From positions 1 through 22,242 of the forward strand of contig CAKVBK010000024.1 in NCBI GenBank assembly GCA_934725285.1: 22,242 nucleotides of DNA. The letters are read 5' to 3'. A program made the translations under genes and the position numbers. The stretch comes from an uncultured Bacteroidales bacterium. Its GTDB lineage: Bacteria > Bacteroidota > Bacteroidia > Bacteroidales > UBA932. Positions 1-7,505 of the stretch are shown piece after piece; positions within the stretch are counted from its first letter, which is position 1; each line of letters begins with the position of its first letter. The notes under the pieces are model-generated. The model was not told the DNA's origin. It ran no database searches and saw only the letters and a list, made by a program, of their open reading frames with translations.

Positions 1-48
1 CAGTCTGATTTCCACTTCCCGTCCTATGATCTCATTCGACATATTCAT
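1..48 (-). CDS. N-terminus of a probable ATP-binding protein (partial)
   Basis: Only the first 16 codons are inside the window, reading leftward from ATG at 48: MNMSNEIIGREVEIRL. A second in-frame ATG lies at 42. The pattern 'IIGRExEIxxL' right after the start is typical of the large Bacteroidales family of AAA-type ATP-binding proteins, in which it immediately precedes the P-loop region. The P-loop itself would be outside the window, so the family call is inference from a short N-terminus. A good Bacteroidota promoter (TACCTTTG at 62-69) lies just upstream in the right orientation, which supports the reality of the start. It is divergent from the GH97 gene. Confidence 0.5.
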   Translation of the reverse strand, partial: MNMSNEIIGREVEIRL

Positions 49-54
49 TATTGC

Positions 55-145
55 TTTGCGACAAAGGTAAAAAAAAACGAGTTACCGCACAAGAATAATT
101 TTTATTGTTTTGCGACAAGTATTAAATTTTCATAGTTGTCGCAAA
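55..145. repeat. Three copies of the word TTGTCGCAAA upstream of the leftward ATPase-like gene
   Basis: The word occurs on the minus strand at 55-64 and 109-118 and on the plus strand at 136-145, each copy an exact 10/10 match. Copies two and three form an inverted repeat with a 17-nt AT-rich spacer. Two copies directly adjoin TACCTTTG -7-like boxes. The arrangement looks like operator sites for an unidentified regulator, but could also be remnants of promoter duplication. The rest of the region up to 330 shows no gene, no RNA gene and no convincing promoter for the GH97 gene. Confidence 0.55.
62..92 (-). promoter_or_regulatory. Bacteroidota-type promoter for the leftward gene at the left edge
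   Basis: On the minus strand, TACCTTTG (69 down to 62) matches the -7 consensus TAnnTTTG, and a TTG at 92-90 sits 20 nt upstream, the usual -33 spacing. The 5' leader to ATG 48 would be very short. The -7 element overlaps one of the TTGTCGCAAA words (55-64), so a protein bound to that word could block transcription. A second TACCTTTG at 149-142 has no well-spaced -33 element. Confidence 0.6.
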
Positions 146-330
146 GGTATAAACAAGAAAACCGCAACGAAACCACATTAGACAGTTCTGGGTGACGGCT
201 ACAGAAGATCGAAAAAAAGGAACGATAAGTTCTCGTTGGCAGCTTCAGGTGGATGCCAGGCGAATAAAGTAAGTTATTATTTGCGGAAGAATGCTTATAT
301 TTACATTTTCGATACAAATTGACAGTGAAT

Positions 331-2328
331 ATGACACTGAAACAATTCTTTTCAGCGGCGGCGATATTCATTTGCATGCCTTTGGCGGCCTTCGGGGCGC
401 AGAAAACATGGTCGCTTTCCTCTCCGGACGGGAGGATTGTGACGGAGGTCCGGGCGGGAGACGGGCTTAGATATTCAGTCAGCCGTGACGGGGTCGCGCT
501 TCTGACACCTTCGGAGATTTCCATGACTTTCGATGACGGGACAATGTTCGGAGGAGCATCAGACAAGGTCCGCAGGGTCAGAAGAGGGTCGCACGATGTC
601 AAGGGAATCCCGGCGATGAACTACAAGAAGGCCAGCGTGGATGACGTTTACAATTATCTGACGCTGGAGTTCAAGGGCTACAATGTGGAGTTCAGGGCGT
701 TTGACAACGGGGTGGCCTACAGGTTCGTCTCGACGGCCAAATCAGGACAATTCACCGTGACTGACGAGCTTACCGAATTCAATTTCGCCCAGGACTGGAC
801 GGCGTGGGTGCCTTACGTCAAAGATGCTGATGGGAAGACCTTCAAGCAGCAGTTCGTCAACTCATTCGAGAACACTTACGAGCATATTCATTTGTCACAG
901 ATGGACCCTGCGAAGCTGGCTTTTCTTCCGATTACTGTGGATGCGGCAGACGGGGTGAAGATCGTCATCACCGAGTCGGATCTGCTCGGTTATCCGGGGA
1001 TGTTCCTGAACGGAAAGGGAGGCAAGGAGTTGAAGAGCGTCCGCGCTCCTTACCCGACAGGACTGCGGCCTAACGGGGTGTATGTCTACCAGGACATGGA
1101 CTACGCTGACTACATCGCCAAGGTCGAGGCCGGACAGAAGTTCCCGTGGAAAGTCATCGGAATCACTCAAGACGCCAAGTCATTGATGGACATGGATCTG
1201 GTCTGGCAGCTTGCAACACCTGCGGACGAGAGCATGGACTGGAGTTGGGTGAAGCCGGGCAAGGTGGCATGGGACTGGTGGAATGACTGGAATCTTTACG
1301 GGGTTGACTTCCGCGCCGGAATCAACACAGAGACCTACAAGTACTACATTGACTTCGCCGCCGCGCACGGCATCGAGTACATCATCATGGACGAGGGCTG
1401 GGCGCAGAGAGCCAAGGCGAACCTCTTCCTGATCAACCCGGACATCAATCTTGAAGAGCTTGTGGCCTATGCTAACGGCAAAAATGTCGGCATCATCCTC
1501 TGGGCCAGCTACAACAGCATCGTCAAGAACCCGGAGAAAGCTATGAGCCACTACGCCAAGATGGGATTCAAAGGCTTCAAGATCGACTTCATCAACAGGG
1601 ACGACCAGCAGGCCGTCAAGTTTTGCGAGAGGATGGCGAAGATCGCCGCCGAGAATCACTTGCTGATCGACTTCCACGGAGTATATAAGCCGGCGGGAAT
1701 CCAGAGGACCTACCCGAATGTGCTTAACTTTGAGGGTGTCGCCGGACTGGAGCAGCTGAAATGGAGTCCGGAAGGTTACGATGAGGTCACCTACGATGTG
1801 ACGATACCATTCGTCAGGATGGTGGCCGGGCCTATGGATTACACCCAAGGGGCGATGCGCAACGCAGCCAAAGGCAACTACCACCCTGTCGGTTCCGAGG
1901 CGATGAGCCAGGGCACAAGATGTCGCCAATTGGCTGAATATGCCGTCTTCGAGGCTCCGCTCACCATGCTCTGCGACTCCCCTTCCAACTACATGGGCGA
2001 GCCTGAGTGCACGGAGTTCATCGCCGGCTTCCCTACCGTATGGGACGAGACAGTTCCGGTTTGCGGAGAGATCGGTGAATATGTCGTCGTGGCCCGCCGC
2101 TGCGGGGACACGTGGTACGTCGGAGCGCTGACCAACTGGGACGCGCGGGACCTTACCCTTGACCTGAACTTCATCGGAGGCGGGAATATGACCGTCTTCC
2201 AGGACGGAATCAACGCCGACAGGGCGGCCAGAGACTATAAGAAGACTTCCGCTCAGATCCCGGCGGACGGGATGGTAAGAATCCACATGGCCCCGGGCGG
2301 GGGCTGGGTGGCGAAAATCACCAGATAA
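331..2328 (+). CDS. Secreted GH97 family alpha-glycosidase, probably retaining alpha-galactosidase type
   Basis: A glycoside hydrolase family 97 enzyme that cleaves terminal alpha-linked sugars from oligosaccharides in the periplasm. ATG 331 opens a signal peptide (MTLKQFFSAAAIFICMPLA, then AFGA-Q); the upstream in-frame TTG at 319 would spoil it. Domains in order: beta-sandwich N-terminal domain (about 20-280), (beta/alpha)8 barrel (about 280-550) and C-terminal beta domain. The barrel carries FKGFKIDFINRDDQ with Asp419, and NFEGVAGLEQLKW with Glu468. In GH97, a nucleophilic Asp at this place separates retaining enzymes (Bacteroides BT1871, Asp415/Glu470 as I recall) from inverting SusB-type alpha-glucosidases, which use Glu. 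Length (665 aa) is normal for the family. Retaining mechanism and galactose preference are inferences. No SusC/D pair lies in the window. Confidence 0.9.
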   Translation: MTLKQFFSAAAIFICMPLAAFGAQKTWSLSSPDGRIVTEVRAGDGLRYSVSRDGVALLTPSEISMTFDDGTMFGGASDKVRRVRRGSHDVKGIPAMNYKKASVDDVYNYLTLEFKGYNVEFRAFDNGVAYRFVSTAKSGQFTVTDELTEFNFAQDWTAWVPYVKDADGKTFKQQFVNSFENTYEHIHLSQMDPAKLAFLPITVDAADGVKIVITESDLLGYPGMFLNGKGGKELKSVRAPYPTGLRPNGVYVYQDMDYADYIAKVEAGQKFPWKVIGITQDAKSLMDMDLVWQLATPADESMDWSWVKPGKVAWDWWNDWNLYGVDFRAGINTETYKYYIDFAAAHGIEYIIMDEGWAQRAKANLFLINPDINLEELVAYANGKNVGIILWASYNSIVKNPEKAMSHYAKMGFKGFKIDFINRDDQQAVKFCERMAKIAAENHLLIDFHGVYKPAGIQRTYPNVLNFEGVAGLEQLKWSPEGYDEVTYDVTIPFVRMVAGPMDYTQGAMRNAAKGNYHPVGSEAMSQGTRCRQLAEYAVFEAPLTMLCDSPSNYMGEPECTEFIAGFPTVWDETVPVCGEIGEYVVVARRCGDTWYVGALTNWDARDLTLDLNFIGGGNMTVFQDGINADRAARDYKKTSAQIPADGMVRIHMAPGGGWVAKITR

Positions 2329-2400
2329 CAAGCTCTGTCTCAAAAGATCGCAACTTGCGGATCTGTGGCGACTTATTATCTTAAAAGAAGTTTTTGGTTT

Positions 2401-3276
2401 ATGAGAAGAATATTATTGTCAGTGATCGCTGTAATCACTATTTTGTCCCTGTCCGCGATCAAGGTGGCGGCCAAGAGTGAGAAAGCAAGCGTCATGTCGT
2501 TCAACATCCGGATCCAGCTGCCCACGGACACAGGGGAACAGAATTGGGAAAGCCGCAAGGACGGATGCGTCAGGGCCATCAAGAAATATGACCCCGACAT
2601 AATCGGGTTGCAGGAAGCCACGGTCAGACAGAAATCCTTTATGATGAAAGAGTTGCCCAAATACATCATGATTGACGGAAGCACCAAACCCGGAACGGTC
2701 AACGAAGCGACGGAGTCTGGGTTCAACCCGATTCTCTTCCGCGCCGACAGGTTCGAGCTTCTTGACTACGGATTGTTCTGGCTCAACGAAGACCAGGCGC
2801 CGGAGAAAAAAGGCTGGGATGCTGAATATGTCAGGACGGCCAACTGGGTCAAGCTACGTTTCAGGAAGTCCGGACAGATCATATTCATTTTCAACACTCA
2901 TTTTGACAACGTCGGTGAGGAATCACGCCTTGAGAGCTCCGAACTGATTGTGGAAAAGATCAAGGAAATCGCCGGAAGTGACGCTGTCGTCGTCCTGACC
3001 GGAGATTTCAACGCAAAAAGCGGCGACAAGTCCCTCAAGCCTCTCGCATTGTTCCTTCAGGAAACGGCGAAGACCGTGAAGAAAGCCGACAAGACCCCTT
3101 CTTTCAATGATTTCGGACGCAAGGGCGGAAAACCGGCAGGCATCGACCACATCTTCTGCCGCAACGCTGAGGCCAGAAGCTTCAATGTGGTCGACGAGCC
3201 GAAATTCGGAGTGAAATACATCTCTGACCACTATCCGGTGGTTTCGGAATTCGTTATCGAAATCCCCAAAAACTGA
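2401..3276 (+). CDS. Secreted endonuclease/exonuclease/phosphatase (EEP) family protein
   Basis: A metal-dependent phosphodiesterase-fold protein of the DNase I/exonuclease III/sphingomyelinase superfamily. ATG 2401 starts a signal peptide (MRRILLSVIAVITILSLSA); an earlier in-frame GTG at 2365 is less likely. All family motifs are present in order: SFNIR (Asn), IIGLQEA (metal-binding Glu), FNTHFDNVG (His), VLTGDFNAKSGD (Asp and Asn), AGIDHIF (Asp) and ISDHYPVV (catalytic His). The protein is 291 aa, typical for small Bacteroidetes members annotated only as EEP. Substrate (nucleic acid, phospholipid or sugar phosphate) cannot be told from the sequence. It lies 72 bp after the GH97 gene with no clear terminator between, so co-transcription is possible. 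Confidence 0.88.
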   Translation: MRRILLSVIAVITILSLSAIKVAAKSEKASVMSFNIRIQLPTDTGEQNWESRKDGCVRAIKKYDPDIIGLQEATVRQKSFMMKELPKYIMIDGSTKPGTVNEATESGFNPILFRADRFELLDYGLFWLNEDQAPEKKGWDAEYVRTANWVKLRFRKSGQIIFIFNTHFDNVGEESRLESSELIVEKIKEIAGSDAVVVLTGDFNAKSGDKSLKPLALFLQETAKTVKKADKTPSFNDFGRKGGKPAGIDHIFCRNAEARSFNVVDEPKFGVKYISDHYPVVSEFVIEIPKN

Positions 3277-3396
3277 AGTTTTGATTGCTAGAAGCTTTGA
3301 GGGGAATCTGGACATGGTCGATTTTCAGAGAATATGGCGATGACACTGGACTGAAAGGCGTTGGCAGACAAAGGCGGACAATAAACATTATTGAAT

Positions 3397-4314
3397 ATGG
3401 AATCCCGACTCAGACAAAAGGAACTGTACAAGGAAAGCATTTTGGATCAGGTGAAGGAAATCCGCGCCTCGTCCGATGACACAGGGTGTCCCTACTGCGG
3501 ACAACCGGTGAATAAAAGTTGGGAATGGTGTCCGTCATGCGGTCATTCGCTTGTGGATTGGTGCACGTTCTGCGGAGCCGACATTCCTCGAGGAGAGGAG
3601 GAATGTCCGGAATGCGGGATGGGCAGGAGCGGGATTGTCTGCCCGAAATGCGGGGCCAGGAATGCCGGAGGCTTCTGTCGGAAATGCAACGAGCCGTTGA
3701 CACTTGCGGCGAAGAAGGAACTGGAGAGGGCGCAAAAGGATCCGCGGTTTCTCAAGACGGCGGAACTGGTGGTGAAGGCTGCGGAGTTGCAGGCGATGAT
3801 TGACGCTGAGGAACCGGAGGTTCAGGAATCGGAAAGCAAAGAGATTGAGTTACCGGAAGATGTGCTGCGGCTCAAGGAGTTGTTGGGGAAGACTACGCTG
3901 AGGCAGCAGGAACGACCGGTCGCTGGGGTCGCTGAGCCTGTCGAAGCGGTCAAAGCACCGGCCCTTCGACAAGCTCAGGGACCGACAATACGACAAGCTC
4001 AGGGACCGGTTGTAAAGCAGCGGCCGAAGAGCAAGGCCGAGCTGCGGGCTGAATATTCAAAAATCCAAGAAGAGCTGAACAAGGCTTTGGGAGAGATGCT
4101 TCCGCCGGTTGGTTCCACTCCTCAGGAGCAACGGAACTATTTCTCGGCCAGAAAGTTGCCGGTGGATAAAATCATCCGGACCAAGATCCGGTCAGCTTGG
4201 GTCTGCAACTTCTGCGGATGCTGGCACAACTGCCCGAGCGAGTGCTGCGAACCGTGGCACGGCGGGAAATGGGTCTGTGAATATAAGGAAGAAAAGATAC
4301 TGGATTTCCAATAG
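3397..4314 (+). CDS. Multi-zinc-ribbon protein, first gene of the phospho-signalling cluster
   Basis: Not a recognised named family. From ATG 3397 (a TTG lies two codons earlier) the 305-aa protein has a short basic helix, then CxxC pairs starting at Cys31: CPYCG...CPSCG, CTFCG...CPECG, CPKCG...CRKCN, that is three zinc ribbons across about residues 31-100. A charged helical linker follows and contains an in-frame copy of the genome repeat (see 3927-4007), encoding VAEPVEA and LRQAQGP. The C-terminus has a separate dense Cys/His cluster, WVCNFCGCWHNCPSECC, near residues 267-290, which may be another metal site. No enzymatic motif is visible. It starts 44 bp before the kinase gene, and zinc ribbons also open the AAA and FHA proteins, so an adaptor or scaffold role is inferred. 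Confidence 0.75.
   Translation: MESRLRQKELYKESILDQVKEIRASSDDTGCPYCGQPVNKSWEWCPSCGHSLVDWCTFCGADIPRGEEECPECGMGRSGIVCPKCGARNAGGFCRKCNEPLTLAAKKELERAQKDPRFLKTAELVVKAAELQAMIDAEEPEVQESESKEIELPEDVLRLKELLGKTTLRQQERPVAGVAEPVEAVKAPALRQAQGPTIRQAQGPVVKQRPKSKAELRAEYSKIQEELNKALGEMLPPVGSTPQEQRNYFSARKLPVDKIIRTKIRSAWVCNFCGCWHNCPSECCEPWHGGKWVCEYKEEKILDFQ
3927..4007. repeat. Palindromic dispersed repeat cluster inside the zinc-ribbon gene
   Basis: One full unit at 3927-3951 has core GCTGAGCCTGTCGAAG. It is followed by inverted, slightly diverged units at 3962-3983 (CCTTCGACAAGCTCAGGGAC) and 3991-4007 (CGACAAGCTCAGGGACC). Opposed units can form hairpins in RNA or single-stranded DNA. All lie in frame in the linker of the host gene. 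The same unit recurs at 7548-7629 and, degenerate, at 19464-19493. Confidence 0.8.
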
Positions 4315-4358
4315 AAACGGCAAGGCCGTCATAGAATAACAGCTTAATACAAAGAATT

Positions 4359-7300
4359 ATGGCAGGAACCATAGCAGACAGCGGCACAGCCGTGGCGGAC
4401 ATCACTGCGACAAGCACGTGCAGGACCGAATCTGATTCTGAATATTCAGGGACCGTGACCGCAAAGGCAACGTTCACTTGCGGGTCAACCGGTACGGCTG
4501 CCGTTGGCGGAACGGCGGACAAGGCCGCCAATATTCAGACCAAGGAGGAGATCACCCTTGGTGGCAACCGTTACAGCGTTGACAGGCTGATCGGCAACGG
4601 AGGCGAGGCCGAGGTTTACGTGGTCAGTTCACAGAAAGGGAACTTCGCCTTGAAACTGTACCGCAGAGGCAACGGAGTGCGCAAGGATATTCTTAAAAGA
4701 CTGGAACGGCTGAAAGGCAAGGCAGCGATTGTGGATATTCTTGAAAGCGGGACGGTCAGGATTGATGGCACCGACAGGGGCTATGTCCTGATGCCGCTGT
4801 GCAAGGACGGGTCGGTGGCGGGCTACGATCTGAGAAAAGATGCGGCCGCCATTCTGCAGATCACCGCGATGACCGCCAGAAACCTCAGCGAACTGCACAA
4901 GGTCGGACTGCTGCACAAGGACATCAAGCCTGAGAACATACTCTACACCGACAAGGCCTCAGATCTGGTCGTGCTTTCGGATTTCGGAATCGCCGATGTG
5001 CTTGGAGACGACGGAAGCGTCAACACACCGCAGTCCAGAACCGTGATCTACGCCGCGCCTGAGCTTTACGCCAACACCACACGCATCGGAGATGTCACCT
5101 ACGCGATTATGACGGCGTCCTCTGACTACTATGCCCTCGGAATGTCGATCCTTTCCATGTGGATGGGGGACAGCGAGTTCCGCAAGAAGGAGCCGGAGTT
5201 GGTAAAGCTCAAGATCCAGGGCAAGCTGCCTGTGCCGGACGACATGCCGGAGCCTTTACGGACCATCACCAGAGGGCTTCTCGTCGGCAAGCCAGAAAAC
5301 CGCTGGAGCTACGATGAGATCCGCAGGACCCTTGAAGGTGAGAAGATTCCGGTGGTCGAGGATGCCGAGGTCCTGCGCATAGTCTTTGACTCGGGCAAGA
5401 ACAAGATCGCACACACGGCCAAAGAGCTGGCTCAGTTCATGATGGAGGACCAGGCACTTGGAACCGCCTATCTGTACAAAGGAAAGATCAGCGCGTGGAT
5501 CAGCCGAGTGATGCCGGAGATGGAGGTAAAGCTGAACGACATCGTGGAGAGGATCTACCCGAAAAACCAGCTGGCCGGGCTTTATGCCGCGGCGCTCGCG
5601 CTCGACCCTCAGCTGCCGTTCTATAACCGGAACGGAAATGTCTGCGTGAACGTCAACAAGCTCCTCAACGGCGACGGCAACCTCGGCTCGAACCTCAACG
5701 ACAGGAACAACCCGGTTTACCTCTACTGCGAGGCGCGTCAGGGGAAAAAGGAGACCGATGGAATATATTCAAGGACTTGCGCCGCCCTGAAGGACAGCTT
5801 CGGCTACGCCAAGAGCGTGATTGTCTGGGGAATATACGACCGCAAATATTTCCGCACCCTCCAAGGCAAGAAGACCGGCAAGGAGGAGAAGTTCACCGAA
5901 GTGGACTGCTACAACATCACAGACGTGGTGAGGTTCTGCTCTGACTACAGAGTCGTGGCGGACGAGGACAAACAGTTCCTCTGCTCGCTCGGATTCGCCG
6001 AGATGGTTCGTGTCTTCTCCGAGAAGGACGCTGACAGATTGCTCCAGGTACGCAAGGGCATCAGGGACTACGAGATGCTGTACAGGCTTGTCATCCAGAC
6101 CATCAATCCGGCGGCTGACATCAGCCTGATCACGGATCCCAAAGATCCCAACTACGCGATGGACGGGGAATCAATCGGGCTGCTCATCAACGTCGCTTTC
6201 TGCGCCTACCGGTGCGTCTTCGACAGTGAGAGGGACAAGATGTACAAGAATTGGTACTCCGACATCAATCCTTATTCCGGAATGTGTCCGGCCTCTCTGG
6301 CCGACCTGCTGGTCAAGTCGTTCCAAGGCGACTACAAGGATTCCTACCTGCACAAGTTCTTCATGAGCAAGGGTGACAGGTTCGCCGCGCAGGACAAGTG
6401 GGTCGCCTACTGCACCGACTACGACAGTCCGGACAACATCGGGAAAGCCGGTCCTTACAATGAGGACATCGCCATGATGAAGGCCGCGGAGGGACTTGCC
6501 GACGGGGCGTTCTTCTATTTTCCGGCCTCGGGAGAGACCGTTTATGATCTCGACGACCTGAACAAGATCAAAGCCGACGAGGTCAGTGAGGCGCTTGACT
6601 TCTATGCCTTGGACGCGTGGCTCGCCGTCAAGTTGCAGGAGAACCCGAAAAGGGATCTGAGCAAGCGTCTTACCTACGAAAGATTCACTGTCAAGTACCT
6701 GAAACTCATTGGAAAATACGACAAGGATGACGAGAACTTCAAGCGCTACAACGAGGCCACTACCGCTGTCGGCTGGCATCAGCTGCCTCCTCCGGTACTG
6801 CTTCTGGGACTGCTGGAGAAACTCATCGCGGTGGCCGTTTGGCTTGTGCCATGTCTGGCGATGCTGCTTATGCTTGTCATCGGGGCGATAGACTATCCGG
6901 TGCTGGACAATGTCGGTAAGTCTGTCTTCTGGGTCTGGGGCGGAGGAATCGTGTTCCCGCTGCTGCTGAACATATTCTTCTACAACAGAAGTTACGACAG
7001 GAATCTGTTCACCTACATATTCAGATTCATTGCAGGGACTGTCGCGGTCTATTTCCTCTGCAAATGGTTCCTCGGGAAGTACATCATCTACGTGACTATC
7101 GCGGCTGTGGTCGCGGCGATCGTGTGGTTCGCCAAACAGATGTTCTCCCGTGACGAGGGAGCTTCCGAACTTAGGAAGATGTGGAATCCGAATGAGGATC
7201 AGACCATTCTGGAGCCTCTGCATTATGCGTTCGATCTTACGGAGGACAAATTCGTCTCCTCATTGTTCGCCAACGAGAAGTTCTACCGCTCCAAGTACCT

Positions 7301-7505
7301 GAAAAGTTTGCTTCACAAGCTGAAGCATCTGGTTCTGGCAGGGATAACGACCTTCCTGCTGCTCTTCCCTATCGCATCCATCCCCAAGATCGGTGACACG
7401 GAGAAAATCACCGAAAATCATCCAAAAATCGGAAACACCATCAACAAAATAACAGAAAAGATTCATGAAGACGTGTCAGAAGTGCGGGAAGACGAACAGG
7501 AATGA
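4359..7505 (+). CDS. Large membrane-anchored Ser/Thr protein kinase
   Basis: A eukaryotic-type (Hanks) protein kinase of 1048 aa. Residues 1-60 are a low-complexity Ser/Thr/Ala/Gly tail. The kinase domain (about 70-330) shows the glycine loop IGNGGEAEVYVV at 78, Lys99 in FALKLY, catalytic Asp188 in LHKDIKPENIL, DFG at Asp208, and the APE-type motif YAAPELY with Glu235. The residue before the catalytic Asp is Lys, not Arg, so it is a non-RD kinase and may not need activation-loop phosphorylation. About 470 residues of no recognised fold follow (330-800). Then come hydrophobic stretches near 813-845, 851-876, 884-907, 909-930 and 988-1008, predicting 4-5 membrane spans. The last 41 nt overlap the AAA gene. 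It is likely the writer enzyme of the cluster; its substrates are unknown. Confidence 0.9.
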   Translation: MAGTIADSGTAVADITATSTCRTESDSEYSGTVTAKATFTCGSTGTAAVGGTADKAANIQTKEEITLGGNRYSVDRLIGNGGEAEVYVVSSQKGNFALKLYRRGNGVRKDILKRLERLKGKAAIVDILESGTVRIDGTDRGYVLMPLCKDGSVAGYDLRKDAAAILQITAMTARNLSELHKVGLLHKDIKPENILYTDKASDLVVLSDFGIADVLGDDGSVNTPQSRTVIYAAPELYANTTRIGDVTYAIMTASSDYYALGMSILSMWMGDSEFRKKEPELVKLKIQGKLPVPDDMPEPLRTITRGLLVGKPENRWSYDEIRRTLEGEKIPVVEDAEVLRIVFDSGKNKIAHTAKELAQFMMEDQALGTAYLYKGKISAWISRVMPEMEVKLNDIVERIYPKNQLAGLYAAALALDPQLPFYNRNGNVCVNVNKLLNGDGNLGSNLNDRNNPVYLYCEARQGKKETDGIYSRTCAALKDSFGYAKSVIVWGIYDRKYFRTLQGKKTGKEEKFTEVDCYNITDVVRFCSDYRVVADEDKQFLCSLGFAEMVRVFSEKDADRLLQVRKGIRDYEMLYRLVIQTINPAADISLITDPKDPNYAMDGESIGLLINVAFCAYRCVFDSERDKMYKNWYSDINPYSGMCPASLADLLVKSFQGDYKDSYLHKFFMSKGDRFAAQDKWVAYCTDYDSPDNIGKAGPYNEDIAMMKAAEGLADGAFFYFPASGETVYDLDDLNKIKADEVSEALDFYALDAWLAVKLQENPKRDLSKRLTYERFTVKYLKLIGKYDKDDENFKRYNEATTAVGWHQLPPPVLLLGLLEKLIAVAVWLVPCLAMLLMLVIGAIDYPVLDNVGKSVFWVWGGGIVFPLLLNIFFYNRSYDRNLFTYIFRFIAGTVAVYFLCKWFLGKYIIYVTIAAVVAAIVWFAKQMFSRDEGASELRKMWNPNEDQTILEPLHYAFDLTEDKFVSSLFANEKFYRSKYLKSLLHKLKHLVLAGITTFLLLFPIASIPKIGDTEKITENHPKIGNTINKITEKIHEDVSEVREDEQE

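Noticed and set aside
1180..2343. Long leftward open frame antisense to the GH97 gene
   Set aside because: It lies wholly opposite a certain gene, its protein shows no family motif and it mirrors the GC-rich codons of the true gene. Similar shadows lie at 6171-7223 and 8731-9738.
2345..2364. Imperfect palindrome AGATCGCAACTTGCGGATCT between the GH97 and EEP genes
   Set aside because: The arms are short with a bulge and no T-run follows, so neither a terminator nor an operator can be supported.
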